Below, one piece after another: positions 34,901-45,002 of a stretch of 64,000 bases of DNA; position 1 is the first letter of the stretch, and each line of letters begins with the position of its first letter. This DNA comes from Davidsoniella eucalypti (lineage: Eukaryota > Ascomycota > Sordariomycetes > Microascales > Ceratocystidaceae), in the NCBI GenBank assembly GCA_004009845.1, contig RMBW01000008.1, forward strand, positions 186,001-250,000, read 5' to 3'. The position numbers were made by a program, and so were the translations under genes. Under the pieces are notes generated by a model. That model saw only the letters and a list, made by a program, of their open reading frames with translations. It had not been told where the DNA came from and did no database searches.

Positions 34901-37483
34901 CCAAGCCAGCCGTACACAGGAGAAAAAGGAAGTGTCCGCATCAAGTCACATCACCTCCCATTTCCTCCTCTTCTCTTCTCTTCTCTTCTTTCTCTTCTAT
35001 TTTCCTCGCGTCTCAAGACTGCTGCTCCCCAATCCATATCTAGAACTCATATCTAGACTCGTCGAAAAACCGTCGCCCGTCGTTCTACAATATCTAATAG
35101 GCAATTCATACCGTGTGCTCTTGTCATCTCTCCGAAAAAAAAACACGCGGCCCTTCATTCTCTGCCGCTCCACCTATCATCTCTATCACCTATCAACTGG
35201 GCTTTTAGCTACTCTGTTTCCGCAGATTCTTAGCTGCCTAGAGCCACTTCGTCCAACTAATTTCTGAGTCTTATTGAACTGAACCCTGACCTGATTCTCT
35301 GCTGCCTCTGTCCTTGCAATTAATCAACCAGGTTGTACTTTTCATTCATTTTTGTATTTTATTACCATTAACACCATTATTGTCTAATATTTGCCACTTT
35401 TTTATTTTTTTCTATCTTGACGCCACCTACCGGCCACAATTCAACCAGCTTTCGGAAACCACATCTAGAACTTGCCTGATAAGACCAACGCCAAAGACAA
35501 ATCGGCCTTGATTCACGGCAGTTGCTTCACCTGCCATCGCTGCGTCCAGCTCACACCAGAAACGGCAGTTCCGGTTAATTGCCTAAATCTGGCGCTTTCC
35601 ATTGTCCTGGGCCCTGAAATCGAATTCCGAGTTGCATCTAGCGGGTTTCGCGGCTAGCTTCCCAGGAATCCCTCAGCCAGTTTCTCTTCCTGCCTCCCCA
35701 CTGCTTCTACAGTGACGTTTTGCCCTCTACACGCCAAGCACAGCACTAGAAACGACACTAAGTGCAAAATACAGGACTTAGCCCAGCAAAACACTAGAGC
35801 TAGCCAACCGCCTCTGGACCGGTCTTAGCCTCCTCAACTCTTGGTTTCTCCATTGCTGCTTCTAGCTATTAATTCTTCTTCTCCCGACTCGCTGCCCCTC
35901 TTGTTCTCATTCCCTTCTTCTTCTTCTTCTCCCGGCCGTTCATCGTTGCCTGGTCCCGCTCGCTGTTCCGCCGCCTGCCCGCCTCTATTGTAGCCGAAGC
36001 CGTAGCTGTAGCCGTAGCTTAGCTGTGGCCACTGCTATCGTTATCGTTGCCGTCACCGTTGCCGTCACCGTTGTCGCTATTTTTGCTTTTTACAGCTAAG
36101 AACGGTCTTGTCTCAATCTGACTGCCTTGTTCTCTCATTTCGCTGTCAGGTTTTCCAATCTATCTGTTTATTTTCGTGATATCGCTTTGCTTTCACCAGC
36201 AGCTTTTAGCCTTTGTACACCCAAGCACCAATACGACTATCGCTACAACCCTAGTAACATTTGTTTTCCCTTTCCCGTTTCGACAACTATACCTGAGAAC
36301 GGCTCATCGCCCCCCTCTCGGTTGCCTTGCCAGAAAACTGTTTTCCAGCCCGGACGCAACATAGCAGTTATCTGAGCTGTCAACACCTACTATCACCGAC
36401 ATTCTAGAGCGCTCTATTGTCGTCTTCGTCCTGTACTAGTTTGCCCATCACAAACGACACCCCCCGATCACGCTCACCACCTTCTTGCCACCTCGAGTCG
36501 ACTCTGCTCGTCCCGTCCATCGTCTTCTGTCCAGCTTCTGCTTTGGTACCAACGCCTTCTACGAACCACCGCCGGTCTTTCCACCCGCCGTGTCCATCCT
36601 CCCGCCGAGGACTACTGTACCCTTTGACTCTAAACCGACCAAGGCATGCGCTGTACTAAGAGAAGAAGAATGTCCGACTCATCAGAGCCAAAGAACACCA
36701 AATCCACGCCATTAAGTCGTAAGTACCCCCTTGAACATCTTCGTATATCTATGTATTTCGCCATCTCTTCGTACTGTATAACACATCTACTTCTCGTACT
36801 CTTATTGTCATTTGAAAGGCCAATATACCAGAAAACAACACCGGCGACAACCATGTCATCAGCACTAAGCCGCTAGTTCATGTCGTCTTTTTTTGGTGCT
36901 TTTTCTTTCGGTGAGATTAGAGAGAGTATGGGCTGCTAAGTCGGCTAGCCTACACCAAGTTGTCGTCTCTTTTTCTTTCTTTACTGCCTTCTCTTCTCTT
37001 CTCCCCAGGACTCCGCTCCAACATTCGCTCATTGTGTGCTTATTTTCCACGCCAATTTCCCTTTTCCGTCATCTCTTTCTCTCGGCTCAGTTCAAATTTA
37101 CAGTCTAGATTCCGGTCTAGAGTATCCCTCATTTATTCAGTTACCCCTCATCACGATTGCTGCCCTTTTTATCAGTAGTCATAATTGCCTACTTTAAAAT
37201 ATCTAGAAAAGTTTTTCAAGATATCCTCTATTTCCTTTATTTTTCGCATATACTACTATCATTCCCCTTCCAACCTTTTCTGGACATCTGCTCCTATTTT
37301 TTATATCTTATACTTCTCAAGTAGAAGCCAAATCCACTAGTGATCCTATCTCCAACGCCCATCCCACTCTACGTCTGAAGTCTAGACTCTTGGACGCAAC
37401 ATACCACTTTAATCGCGAGTTCTAGTGATCTCCGACTTCAACATCTAGTTCTAGATACTCAAACCACTTCCCGTACTTCTACT
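34901..37483 (+). other. Pyrimidine-rich presumed leader/promoter of the 37484 gene
   Basis: About 2.5 kb with a strong excess of C and T on the plus strand, including TCTTC runs at 34970-34995, CTT runs near 35920 and imperfect GCCGTA/CCGTTG repeats at 35990-36075. This strand bias is typical of long 5' leaders and core promoters of fungal genes. A short frame starting at 36646 or 36670 (MSDSSEPKNTKSTPLS) runs into a perfect donor GTAAGT at 36720, so a spliced leader exon or upstream open frame is possible. No other coding feature is supported. Confidence 0.4.
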
Positions 37484-38767
37484 ATGGCAGCTGCTGTCAT
37501 GTTGCCTGTGGCTGCATTGCCCAAATCGCGTCTATTAGCCACAACCATCACATCCACCAACCATCCTAACCTCAAAGGCCTGGCCACTAACGAGAAGTCT
37601 TCCAAAATCGCAGCCAACACACTTATTGTGCAGTATGATAGCGTCGATGATTTGATCTCGCGTATCGAGGGTACCCATTTCCACACTGTAATTGTCCATG
37701 TGCAACAAGTAACAGCACTCTCTGCCAAACCACTGGCTAAGGGCCTGCTCGAGAAGCGCCCTCACTGGCACATATGCTTGTACAACCCGGCGGCCGAACT
37801 TCTTGTGTTGGAAGTGCCCAGTGAAACTCATCAGCTTTTGCACACCGAGCTACGCCGCCTGTTTCTTGAGAAGCTGCGTAGTCGCGATACCGCGCCTGAG
37901 TTTGATGTTGTAGAGACCAGTGGAGTGTTGACTACCTCCCTCACCGGCGACTACTCACTAGCCAACCCGGACTCGGCCTTGTGTCCAACTGTCCGCCTAG
38001 ACGAACTGCCCGCCGATCACCCCATCTTTACTCAGCCCCGCCGCCCCGAGCAAAATCAGACGAAGCAAGATACAACTGATGCCCAAAGCGACGAGGGCAT
38101 GGAGGGTGATGATATTGATGAAGAACTCGAAGATGCTACCGGTGAAGAGAACAACAATCACACCCCTGAATATTTCCAATCATATCGAAAGAAGAAGCGT
38201 ATGCCTTTGCAGCTTACGCCAAAGCTGAAAGAGAGGAGAAGCAAGTTTCCTTCTTTTGTCCTCGAGGCAGGCTGGGCGCAATCTGTGCTCATGCTTCAAA
38301 CCAAGGCACGTTGGTGGTTCGAGGCTTCTGACGGCCAAGTGCGCTGTGTGCTCATCACAAAAACCGTCCATGCCACTGGCACTATTATTATCGAGAAGTG
38401 GCGCTCAGCCGACGACCTATGTGAACAGCACATTGAAATCACGCCGAGTCACGGTGGTTGCCCCGTCAAAAAGAAGAAGGTGCGCAACCCAATCGACGAA
38501 AACTCGGAAGCCGTCGATGAAGAAGAGCAGCAAATGATGGAGAAGGCCGAGCCGGCACCTCCTCCTGAGCCGTCAGTTCCTCTTACTCCCGACTTATTTA
38601 TTGTGGAAGGCGGCCCGATCCATATCGACTTCAACGATGTTTTCCTGGCCAAGCCCGACGCAACTCCAAGACTAGATTATGACATCATCATTACGGAAGA
38701 CGAGCTAAGACAATATGCTTGTCATGTATGGCAAACGGCTGTTAACGAAGACGGCGGAGTTATATAA
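37484..38767 (+). CDS. Fungal hypothetical protein, possible PD-(D/E)XK-like core
   Basis: Single exon, 427 aa, no signal peptide or membrane segment. The N-terminal 150 residues are mixed alpha/beta with no recognised domain. Residues about 200-225 form an acidic linker (DEGMEGDDIDEELEDATGEE). The C-terminal half has FPSFVLEAGWAQSVLMLQTK, ARWWFEASDGQVRCVLITK and GTIIIEKW, then FIVEGGPIHIDFNDVFLAKP and a closing DYDIIITEDELRQYACHVW. From memory, this order of elements matches a large family of uncharacterised fungal proteins whose core resembles the Uma2-type restriction-endonuclease fold. The Glu in VLEAG and an acidic/Lys pair further on could be active-site residues, but I cannot confirm that. 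Biological role unknown. The start follows a long CT-rich leader. Confidence 0.75.
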   Translation: MAAAVMLPVAALPKSRLLATTITSTNHPNLKGLATNEKSSKIAANTLIVQYDSVDDLISRIEGTHFHTVIVHVQQVTALSAKPLAKGLLEKRPHWHICLYNPAAELLVLEVPSETHQLLHTELRRLFLEKLRSRDTAPEFDVVETSGVLTTSLTGDYSLANPDSALCPTVRLDELPADHPIFTQPRRPEQNQTKQDTTDAQSDEGMEGDDIDEELEDATGEENNNHTPEYFQSYRKKKRMPLQLTPKLKERRSKFPSFVLEAGWAQSVLMLQTKARWWFEASDGQVRCVLITKTVHATGTIIIEKWRSADDLCEQHIEITPSHGGCPVKKKKVRNPIDENSEAVDEEEQQMMEKAEPAPPPEPSVPLTPDLFIVEGGPIHIDFNDVFLAKPDATPRLDYDIIITEDELRQYACHVWQTAVNEDGGVI

Positions 38768-40502
38768 AGACAAAGAAAGATAGCATCCTTTCATGTTATT
38801 TTCTTTATGTCTAATTGTTATGTCTTTTTTTTTTCTTCTTCTAAATCTTCTTGTATTGGCCATACGTTCATTTTTTCAATAATTAGCCCTTTATTATATC
38901 CCCTCGCTCTTCTTTTTCTTCTATTCTTGTTTTCTTCCTTTAGCTATTTCAATTTGAATCACCAGTTTAACTGGCGAAAAAAAAAATAGGCTTCTCATAA
39001 GAATGAATAATGAAAGGAGAAAAAGACATTTTACCTGCTGGCTTTCATTTTTTTCAGCCTGTTTACATTCTATTTTAATGATCTAAACTTGGAGGAAACG
39101 AAGCACTACTGTTTTTTATATTTTTTTTTTCTCCATCTCTTTCTTATTTTCTAATCATGTTTTCTTGGGAGATTTAAATGTTACCTTCAATCTACTTTCT
39201 ACACTATTATATTCACTACTTCTTATCATGGCCATGATGATTTCTTTGTCCGATTTTATGAATTAATGAGACTTTCCATAACACACTGATTTATTAAAAA
39301 AAAATTCCCCTTCGAGTAAACATATTGAAACACGATATATCTCTTCCTTACAAAAGGTAGCCATAGCCATGTCTTGGTATGTTCTTCAACAAGACAATAT
39401 ACACCAGTCAAATATAAAAATGCTACTATAAGGTATATATGTATATCTTGGTGTAAATACTGGAGATGTTAAGCAGTTATACTAGATCCATAGCCCGTTT
39501 CTTTCAAAAAAAAAAAAAAAAGATTACATTACAGACAAGTAAAAAAAAATCAATTAAAAAAAAATTTCAATTAAAAAAAAAAAGTTGATTGACAGGTATG
39601 ATCAACAAAACAAAACACAACTAGTGTGAAAGACAGAAAGTACACAGCAAGTTAAATTGGCAAATCAAAACAAGAAAATAATGAATGTAAAAGTTATGAT
39701 GGTGTATGTATAGGTAGTGACTAACAGTAGGCATACAACTATTTATACCTTGATGCCCTAGAGAGATATATAGATTCAATTGTTCGTAAATTGGAAATCA
39801 ATCTTCCTTAGTTAATCAGCTCGCATGATCATATATTTGTAGTGTTGTCAGTGCAAACATCAAGAAGGCAGAGGGAAGCAGTGTCAAATTCCGGGCATCC
39901 AGTCCCATTTATATCAAAGTCTCGATATATGTATTTCGTAATCTTGGCCAAAGACGCTTATATGAGATATAATCGATTATGAAAATCATGTAAGATAACA
40001 AAAGAGAGCATGTTATAAGATGACAGTAGATAAACTTGCAAGATCACGGAAAAGGGGAGGGTTAGGAAGATTTATATTGTTGCTCAGAGCCAGAAATGAA
40101 GTAGAAGAAATATAGTTATAGCGAGAAGATGAAAAAGAAGTAAACACCAAACTAGCTTTCGAAGCAGAAACAAACACACTTGTGCCGATACTGTACACCC
40201 AACGCACTTGACTGTAGGAATACTGATGTTGCTATATGAAAAGGAAAAAAAGGTCAAAGGACAGGAATAAGAAACTAAATGAATGAGGGAATAAGCAAGA
40301 ACAAAGACGAGGTACCGAAGATAGTTTGTAGATACAAGGCAAAGAAGGACAACCTGCGGACTTAAAGGGGGGATGGGAAATAACGAAAACAAAAAAAGAT
40401 GTCTAGCTCCAAGCGTGATATTCCTTTGTGAATAAATTCGAGAGCAGGTTTTTGTGGGCTTCTTTCTTTTTTGTTTTCTCTTTCTTTCGATGTGGTTTGC
40501 CT
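38768..40502. other. Convergent intergenic region, AT-rich
   Basis: 1.7 kb between two stop codons, very rich in A and T. At about 39500-39590 several A9-A15 runs alternate with CAATT. No gene is supported. Confidence 0.45.
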
Positions 40503-41998
40503 TTATTTCTTGACTTCCTTGTCCTTGCCCTTGGACTTGCTGCTACGTCGAGACGAGCTTCCAGCGGCTGCTTTAGCCTTGGTAGTAGCACTTGTGTCAG
40601 CTGTATCACGACGTGCAGAAGACGAGTAATGCTCCTCGTTTGCCGTGTCGTAGTTACGGTTCGGGTTACCGATACCTCCGGGAGCTAGAAGCGGGCGAGT
40701 CTCGGTGTTAATTTGACGCTCCTCACGGTACATCAAGCGGTCGAACTCGTCGGGAGTCTCGGCATAGCTTTGCGGGTGAGCCGTGTACGGGCCAGGAAGA
40801 GCATCGTCGTAGGCTTCGGAGTAAGTACGGAAGGGTCCAGGACGCTTCGGGACAGCTAGAGATGAATGCAAACCGGGCTGGAACTGTCCGTTTGCTTGCG
40901 AGCGGGCAGCACGACGGCTAGCACGGATGGCAGAGCGGCGAGCAGCAGTGGCGGCATTAGTATCACGAGAAATCTCAAAGTAGATGGCCATGGCCAACAA
41001 CGTTCCCTGCATCATGGCGGACAACAAGAAAATGCCCCACGTGCTCCATCCACGCATTCCCAGGCGGGTAAACAGACTAGTAGCAAAAATGATGCCGCCG
41101 GGAGTCTGGATACACATCATGGGAATGCTCAGACTGCCAATATGCTTGAGACGCCAGGTAGTCCAGATCTGCGGGATGTACTGCACGGCAGCCAATGCGG
41201 CAGCCATGATGCCCATCAAATCAGCCCATGTACTAAGTGTTTCCGGGTGCGATATGGCAAGTGAGGCAGTAACGGCAGTGACCACGACGCCGTGGATCAA
41301 GCACAGACAGCTGACGACGATGGCAGTCGTACGATCGTTCTTTGGAGCGACATTCTCAGCGACAGTACCGGGTGGAGTTGATTCGCTTTCGAGTTCGATG
41401 GGAACTTCGCGGCAGAAGACAAGGTAGAGCAGGAGGCTGTAGTAGGTGGGGTGCAGAAGCTATGATGTCAGTCTAACAAGCCCACTAGTAATAAGCTCCA
41501 CCACTAGATTCAACAATAAGAAAGGCATAAAAACGCACATGGCAGCGAAGCATATCCACTGGACACCAAGCTGGGCGATGCCCAAGAGTCCAGCTCCGCA
41601 CTGAAGTGTGCTGACGACTTTGCAGCAGGCGATGTCCTGTCGCGAGGGCTCGGTGGTGAGGATATTGGCGAATCCGGCGGTGGCAGAGGTGGTGCCCAGG
41701 AGCACCCAGTAGGGCGAGATGCCCTCAGCGGTGCCACGGTTGTAGATACGCAGATGCTGAGGCAGATAGGAGAATCCAAGGCCGGCTAGAATGAGGCTAT
41801 ATTTGGACAGTTAGTGTTGTTTCTGGGGGGGCATCCTAGACCGCGTGTATAGCCTCGTCGCCCACGATGGGGTGTCGACTGAGAGAATACTCACATAGAA
41901 GTGCCGACGCTCATATAGTTGGGATTGGCCATGGCTTCGCAGCGATCATTGGGCGCGGCAAAGAATAGCGCGCCCACGCGCGCATCAGAGACGTCCAT
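40503..41998 (-). CDS. PQ-loop repeat membrane protein
   Basis: PQ-loop proteins are seven-helix carriers related to lysosomal/vacuolar amino-acid exporters and SWEETs. Exons 41998-41895, 41796-41539 and 41436-40503 join in frame to 431 aa; introns are 98 and 102 nt. The first PQ motif is FSYLPQHLRIYNRGTAEGIS and the second is VQYIPQIWTTWRLKHIGSLS. About seven hydrophobic helices lie between residues 30 and 285. The C-terminal about 150 residues are hydrophilic, with ARRSAIRASRRAARSQ just after the last helix and a Ser/Lys-rich end. The third exon acceptor was chosen at 41437 because the nearer TAG acceptor breaks the frame. A vacuolar location is inferred from the family. The substrate is not predictable. 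Confidence 0.87.
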
Positions 41999-43550
41999 GA
42001 CGAATGGCGAACGGCGAACTTTCGATCAATAAGGAGATAATACAGATGCGGTGGATGTTGTGGCAATAGATGTTTTGGGGAAGTTTGGCTTGTTTTTTGG
42101 CTTGGATTGGCGGCGTTCGGTATGTAATGTGATGTCAACGGGCGCGATAAATAGCCAGAGCACAGACTAAAAGTCAGGGTGGTGACAGGCAATGATAATA
42201 TATAGACAGTGGGTAGTAAAGTAGTTTGGCTTGCGAAAAATATGTACAGCAGGCTAGCAATATCGAGACGGGAAAAGGAAAGAAAAAAAATACAGGCAGA
42301 CCAACGAACACGATAATTACAGCCTGCAATTATGTATCTTTTTATTTTCGACGATGTACAGAACAAGTAGACGCTGCAGACAAATCACAAGGCTCGGCTA
42401 GTGGTTTGAGAGCTATTGAAAGCTGTTACAGTAGCACCCTATTACAGTAGTAGCCTGCTATCGATAGCGAGAGGTAGGGTGGTTGAAGTCTGTCACAGAA
42501 GAAGGCGACAAATCACAATCACCCTGCACCGACTCTACCACTGCCGAATTTTTTATCTTGATTTCTCTTTTATTGACAATCGGTAAACTCCTAATATGCG
42601 GGGAGGGAAAAGAAGCCAAAGATTGGTTATAGGGTCTTTTGGGCCTAACTTGATAAAAATAGCGGCAAAACAGGTCGCTGCTAACCAACAAACAGCGAAT
42701 TCAAAAGTATCGTGGGAACCAGTTTATATGTATGTATTAATTATCCCCAAATATTCTTATCATCTTATCATGTTATTTCCGGTTCAAAGGCGGAAAGATT
42801 AACAATTGTCCGATGACGTCGATTGGCCATATCTTGACCAATACCGCAAAAGAAGAACATCGACCCCTCTTCTTCTCTTGATATCGTCAATACAGATACA
42901 TATTTTATCAACATTTAACATTTATATTGATATGTATGTATGTACATCTGTATGTACCTTGTGCTATATATATTTGCCTTCAAGGCATTATCACAGACAG
43001 TCAAGCCTGGAAAACAAACAATGGATTTATGTGATGCACTGGGGAGGCAAGAGGAGGAAGCAAGTATAGAGACATTGCTACCATTAGCCGGCATACATAT
43101 GTAAAACAGAGCTTCTACTTTGCCATTGGCTAATAGTCAAAACCATAACAAATCCTAAGCAACAGGGCGGTAAGCCGAGATACCTATTAGAATTCCTTCG
43201 CCATATGATATCATATGGATATATAGCATATCTAGTAAGCGTGCCTTAGAATCCTGGAGTAGAACTGGTCATTGCTAGCTCAAGGATTTTGGCAAGCGAA
43301 TTACATATGTATACATACATCTGTAGTTGAATTTTTCGAGAATGATAACATTTTTGTACCAAGCTTCTTTCGATAAAAAGAGAAATAAACCAAGCCACCA
43401 AATTAGGGTTAACCGGGTTAAGTGCAAAAACCACAAGAAATGCTCTTATGGGTTGAGTACAAGTCTTTCCTCCCATACCATTGTAACGAGTTATAAATCA
43501 AATCATGCATAGAATAACATGATGTACATATATGTCATATGATATGCAAT
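41999..43550. other. Divergent intergenic region, PQ-loop/WD40 genes
   Basis: 1.55 kb holding both promoters. It contains an 18-bp perfect palindrome at 43201-43218 (listed separately) and a half-conserved CRE-like TGACGTCG near 42814. No gene is supported. Confidence 0.4.
43201..43218. repeat. Perfect 18-bp palindrome
   Basis: CCATATGATATCATATGG reads the same on both strands. It lies about 350 bp upstream of the WD40 gene. It could be a dimeric factor site or chance in AT-rich DNA. Confidence 0.7.
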
Positions 43551-44966
43551 ATGAATCCTCATAATGCGGCAAAGCAAAAACAGCCTATCCATCTGGCCGC
43601 CTCATCGACTTTAGGCCATCGATTTTCCGCGCCGTTTGTGTCAGACTCCCCCATCCCAGCATCGCCTGCGACATCAAGATCTCCATCAGAAGCATCGCAG
43701 AAATCATCATCGCCGTCTTCATCCTCTTCAGGATGCACTTTAAGCACTCTGACACAAGAAGGAGAATCGCATTTCTATAGGCACACGCGCTGGGTCGCTG
43801 ATGGAACGACTCTGGTCAGCTCTACTTCTGATAATGCCATCACTGCCCATGTAGCACCCGCAGATCTCCTGAGCAGTCGATTTCCATCGTTGCTGAGTAC
43901 CCATGGGTCTGTGAAACTACCTTCTGCCACCAATATCTTCGAGCCAGCTCCGTACTTTTCCCTCGACGAAGCTTCCTCGCAGCTTGTATTGGTCGCCACT
44001 AAAGATGCTCCTATTCAGCTTTTCCATCTGTTCCCTAATGGTGAAGACCTCGCACCCGTGGCTGGATACAAGCTCATTCGCCATGAAACAGAAGCATATA
44101 TCCATCCAATGTCAGCCCTATGGACAGGCCAGGGCTCACACATCCTTCTTGGGTCTATGAACCGCTTGGATTACTTGGATGCTAGTCGCCCGGGTGCGTC
44201 TCCCCCGATCCTTACCATTCACACTATCCCATCACGGAGGCATATCTCAAAGGGCGGTGGAGTCGGTATGAAGGGAATGGTGTCAGCACTGGATATAAAC
44301 CCCGCCGGCGAAGCTACCTTGGCCGCAGGCACCTGGACTAGCTGGGTTAGTATGTACGATGTGGAGCGTAGTGTTCAGGCCACTGGAACATGGAGCATCA
44401 AGAATGTGATCCGTGATGAATTCGGGATAGACTCCCGCGGCACCGGCATCATGCAGCTCAAGTGGAGTCCTTGTGGCCGATACTTGATGATCAACGAGCG
44501 ACATTCGAGTGGCCTGCTAATTTATGATATTCGTGGAACTGGGCGTCCACTTAGCGTGCTTTCAAAACCGCAGGGTGACGTTTCGAGCCAACGTACCACT
44601 TGTGATGTATACCAAAACTCAAACGGTGGCTTCGAAGTTTGGGCTGGTGACCAGTACGGAACAGTATCCGTATGGGAGGATGTAGCAAGCCTACATGGCG
44701 TACACGAGGCGACATGGAGTTGGAAGGCACATGATTGCGCGGTGGGGAGCACTGCAATGCATATGAGTGGCTCTGTCGTTGCAACATGTGGAGGCTCATG
44801 GCAAATTGTCCCCGATCATGAGTTGGAGGTAGCATCTTCTATGAGCCGGCCTCCGACAAAGTCTGTTGGAACGACGGGTCTCAAAATCTGGAGGATAGGC
44901 GCTGATGACGAAGATGATCAATCCGAGTCGCACTGGGAGGAAGAATATCCACTTCGGCTTGCATGA
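43551..44966 (+). CDS. WD40 protein, TCAB1/WRAP53-Swt21 family
   Basis: In animals TCAB1/WRAP53 brings Cajal-body RNAs and telomerase RNA to nuclear bodies; the yeast relative Swt21 is linked to splicing. Single exon, 471 aa from the ATG at 43551; an in-frame ATG at 43539 would add four residues. The Ser/Pro-rich N-terminus (to about residue 70) precedes a beta-propeller with family-like blades: FYRHTRWVADGTTLVSSTSD, AYIHPMSALW, GMVSALDINPAGEATLAAGT, WSPCGRYLMINERHSSGLLI and VWAGDQYGTVSVWED. The SSTSDN and HETEAYIHP-like elements are typical of TCAB1. The stop is only 36 bp from that of the convergent downstream gene, so their 3' UTRs probably overlap. Confidence 0.85.
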   Translation: MNPHNAAKQKQPIHLAASSTLGHRFSAPFVSDSPIPASPATSRSPSEASQKSSSPSSSSSGCTLSTLTQEGESHFYRHTRWVADGTTLVSSTSDNAITAHVAPADLLSSRFPSLLSTHGSVKLPSATNIFEPAPYFSLDEASSQLVLVATKDAPIQLFHLFPNGEDLAPVAGYKLIRHETEAYIHPMSALWTGQGSHILLGSMNRLDYLDASRPGASPPILTIHTIPSRRHISKGGGVGMKGMVSALDINPAGEATLAAGTWTSWVSMYDVERSVQATGTWSIKNVIRDEFGIDSRGTGIMQLKWSPCGRYLMINERHSSGLLIYDIRGTGRPLSVLSKPQGDVSSQRTTCDVYQNSNGGFEVWAGDQYGTVSVWEDVASLHGVHEATWSWKAHDCAVGSTAMHMSGSVVATCGGSWQIVPDHELEVASSMSRPPTKSVGTTGLKIWRIGADDEDDQSESHWEEEYPLRLA

Positions 44967-45002
44967 TAGAATTATATAAAAACGTATATATTGTATAATG
45001 TA

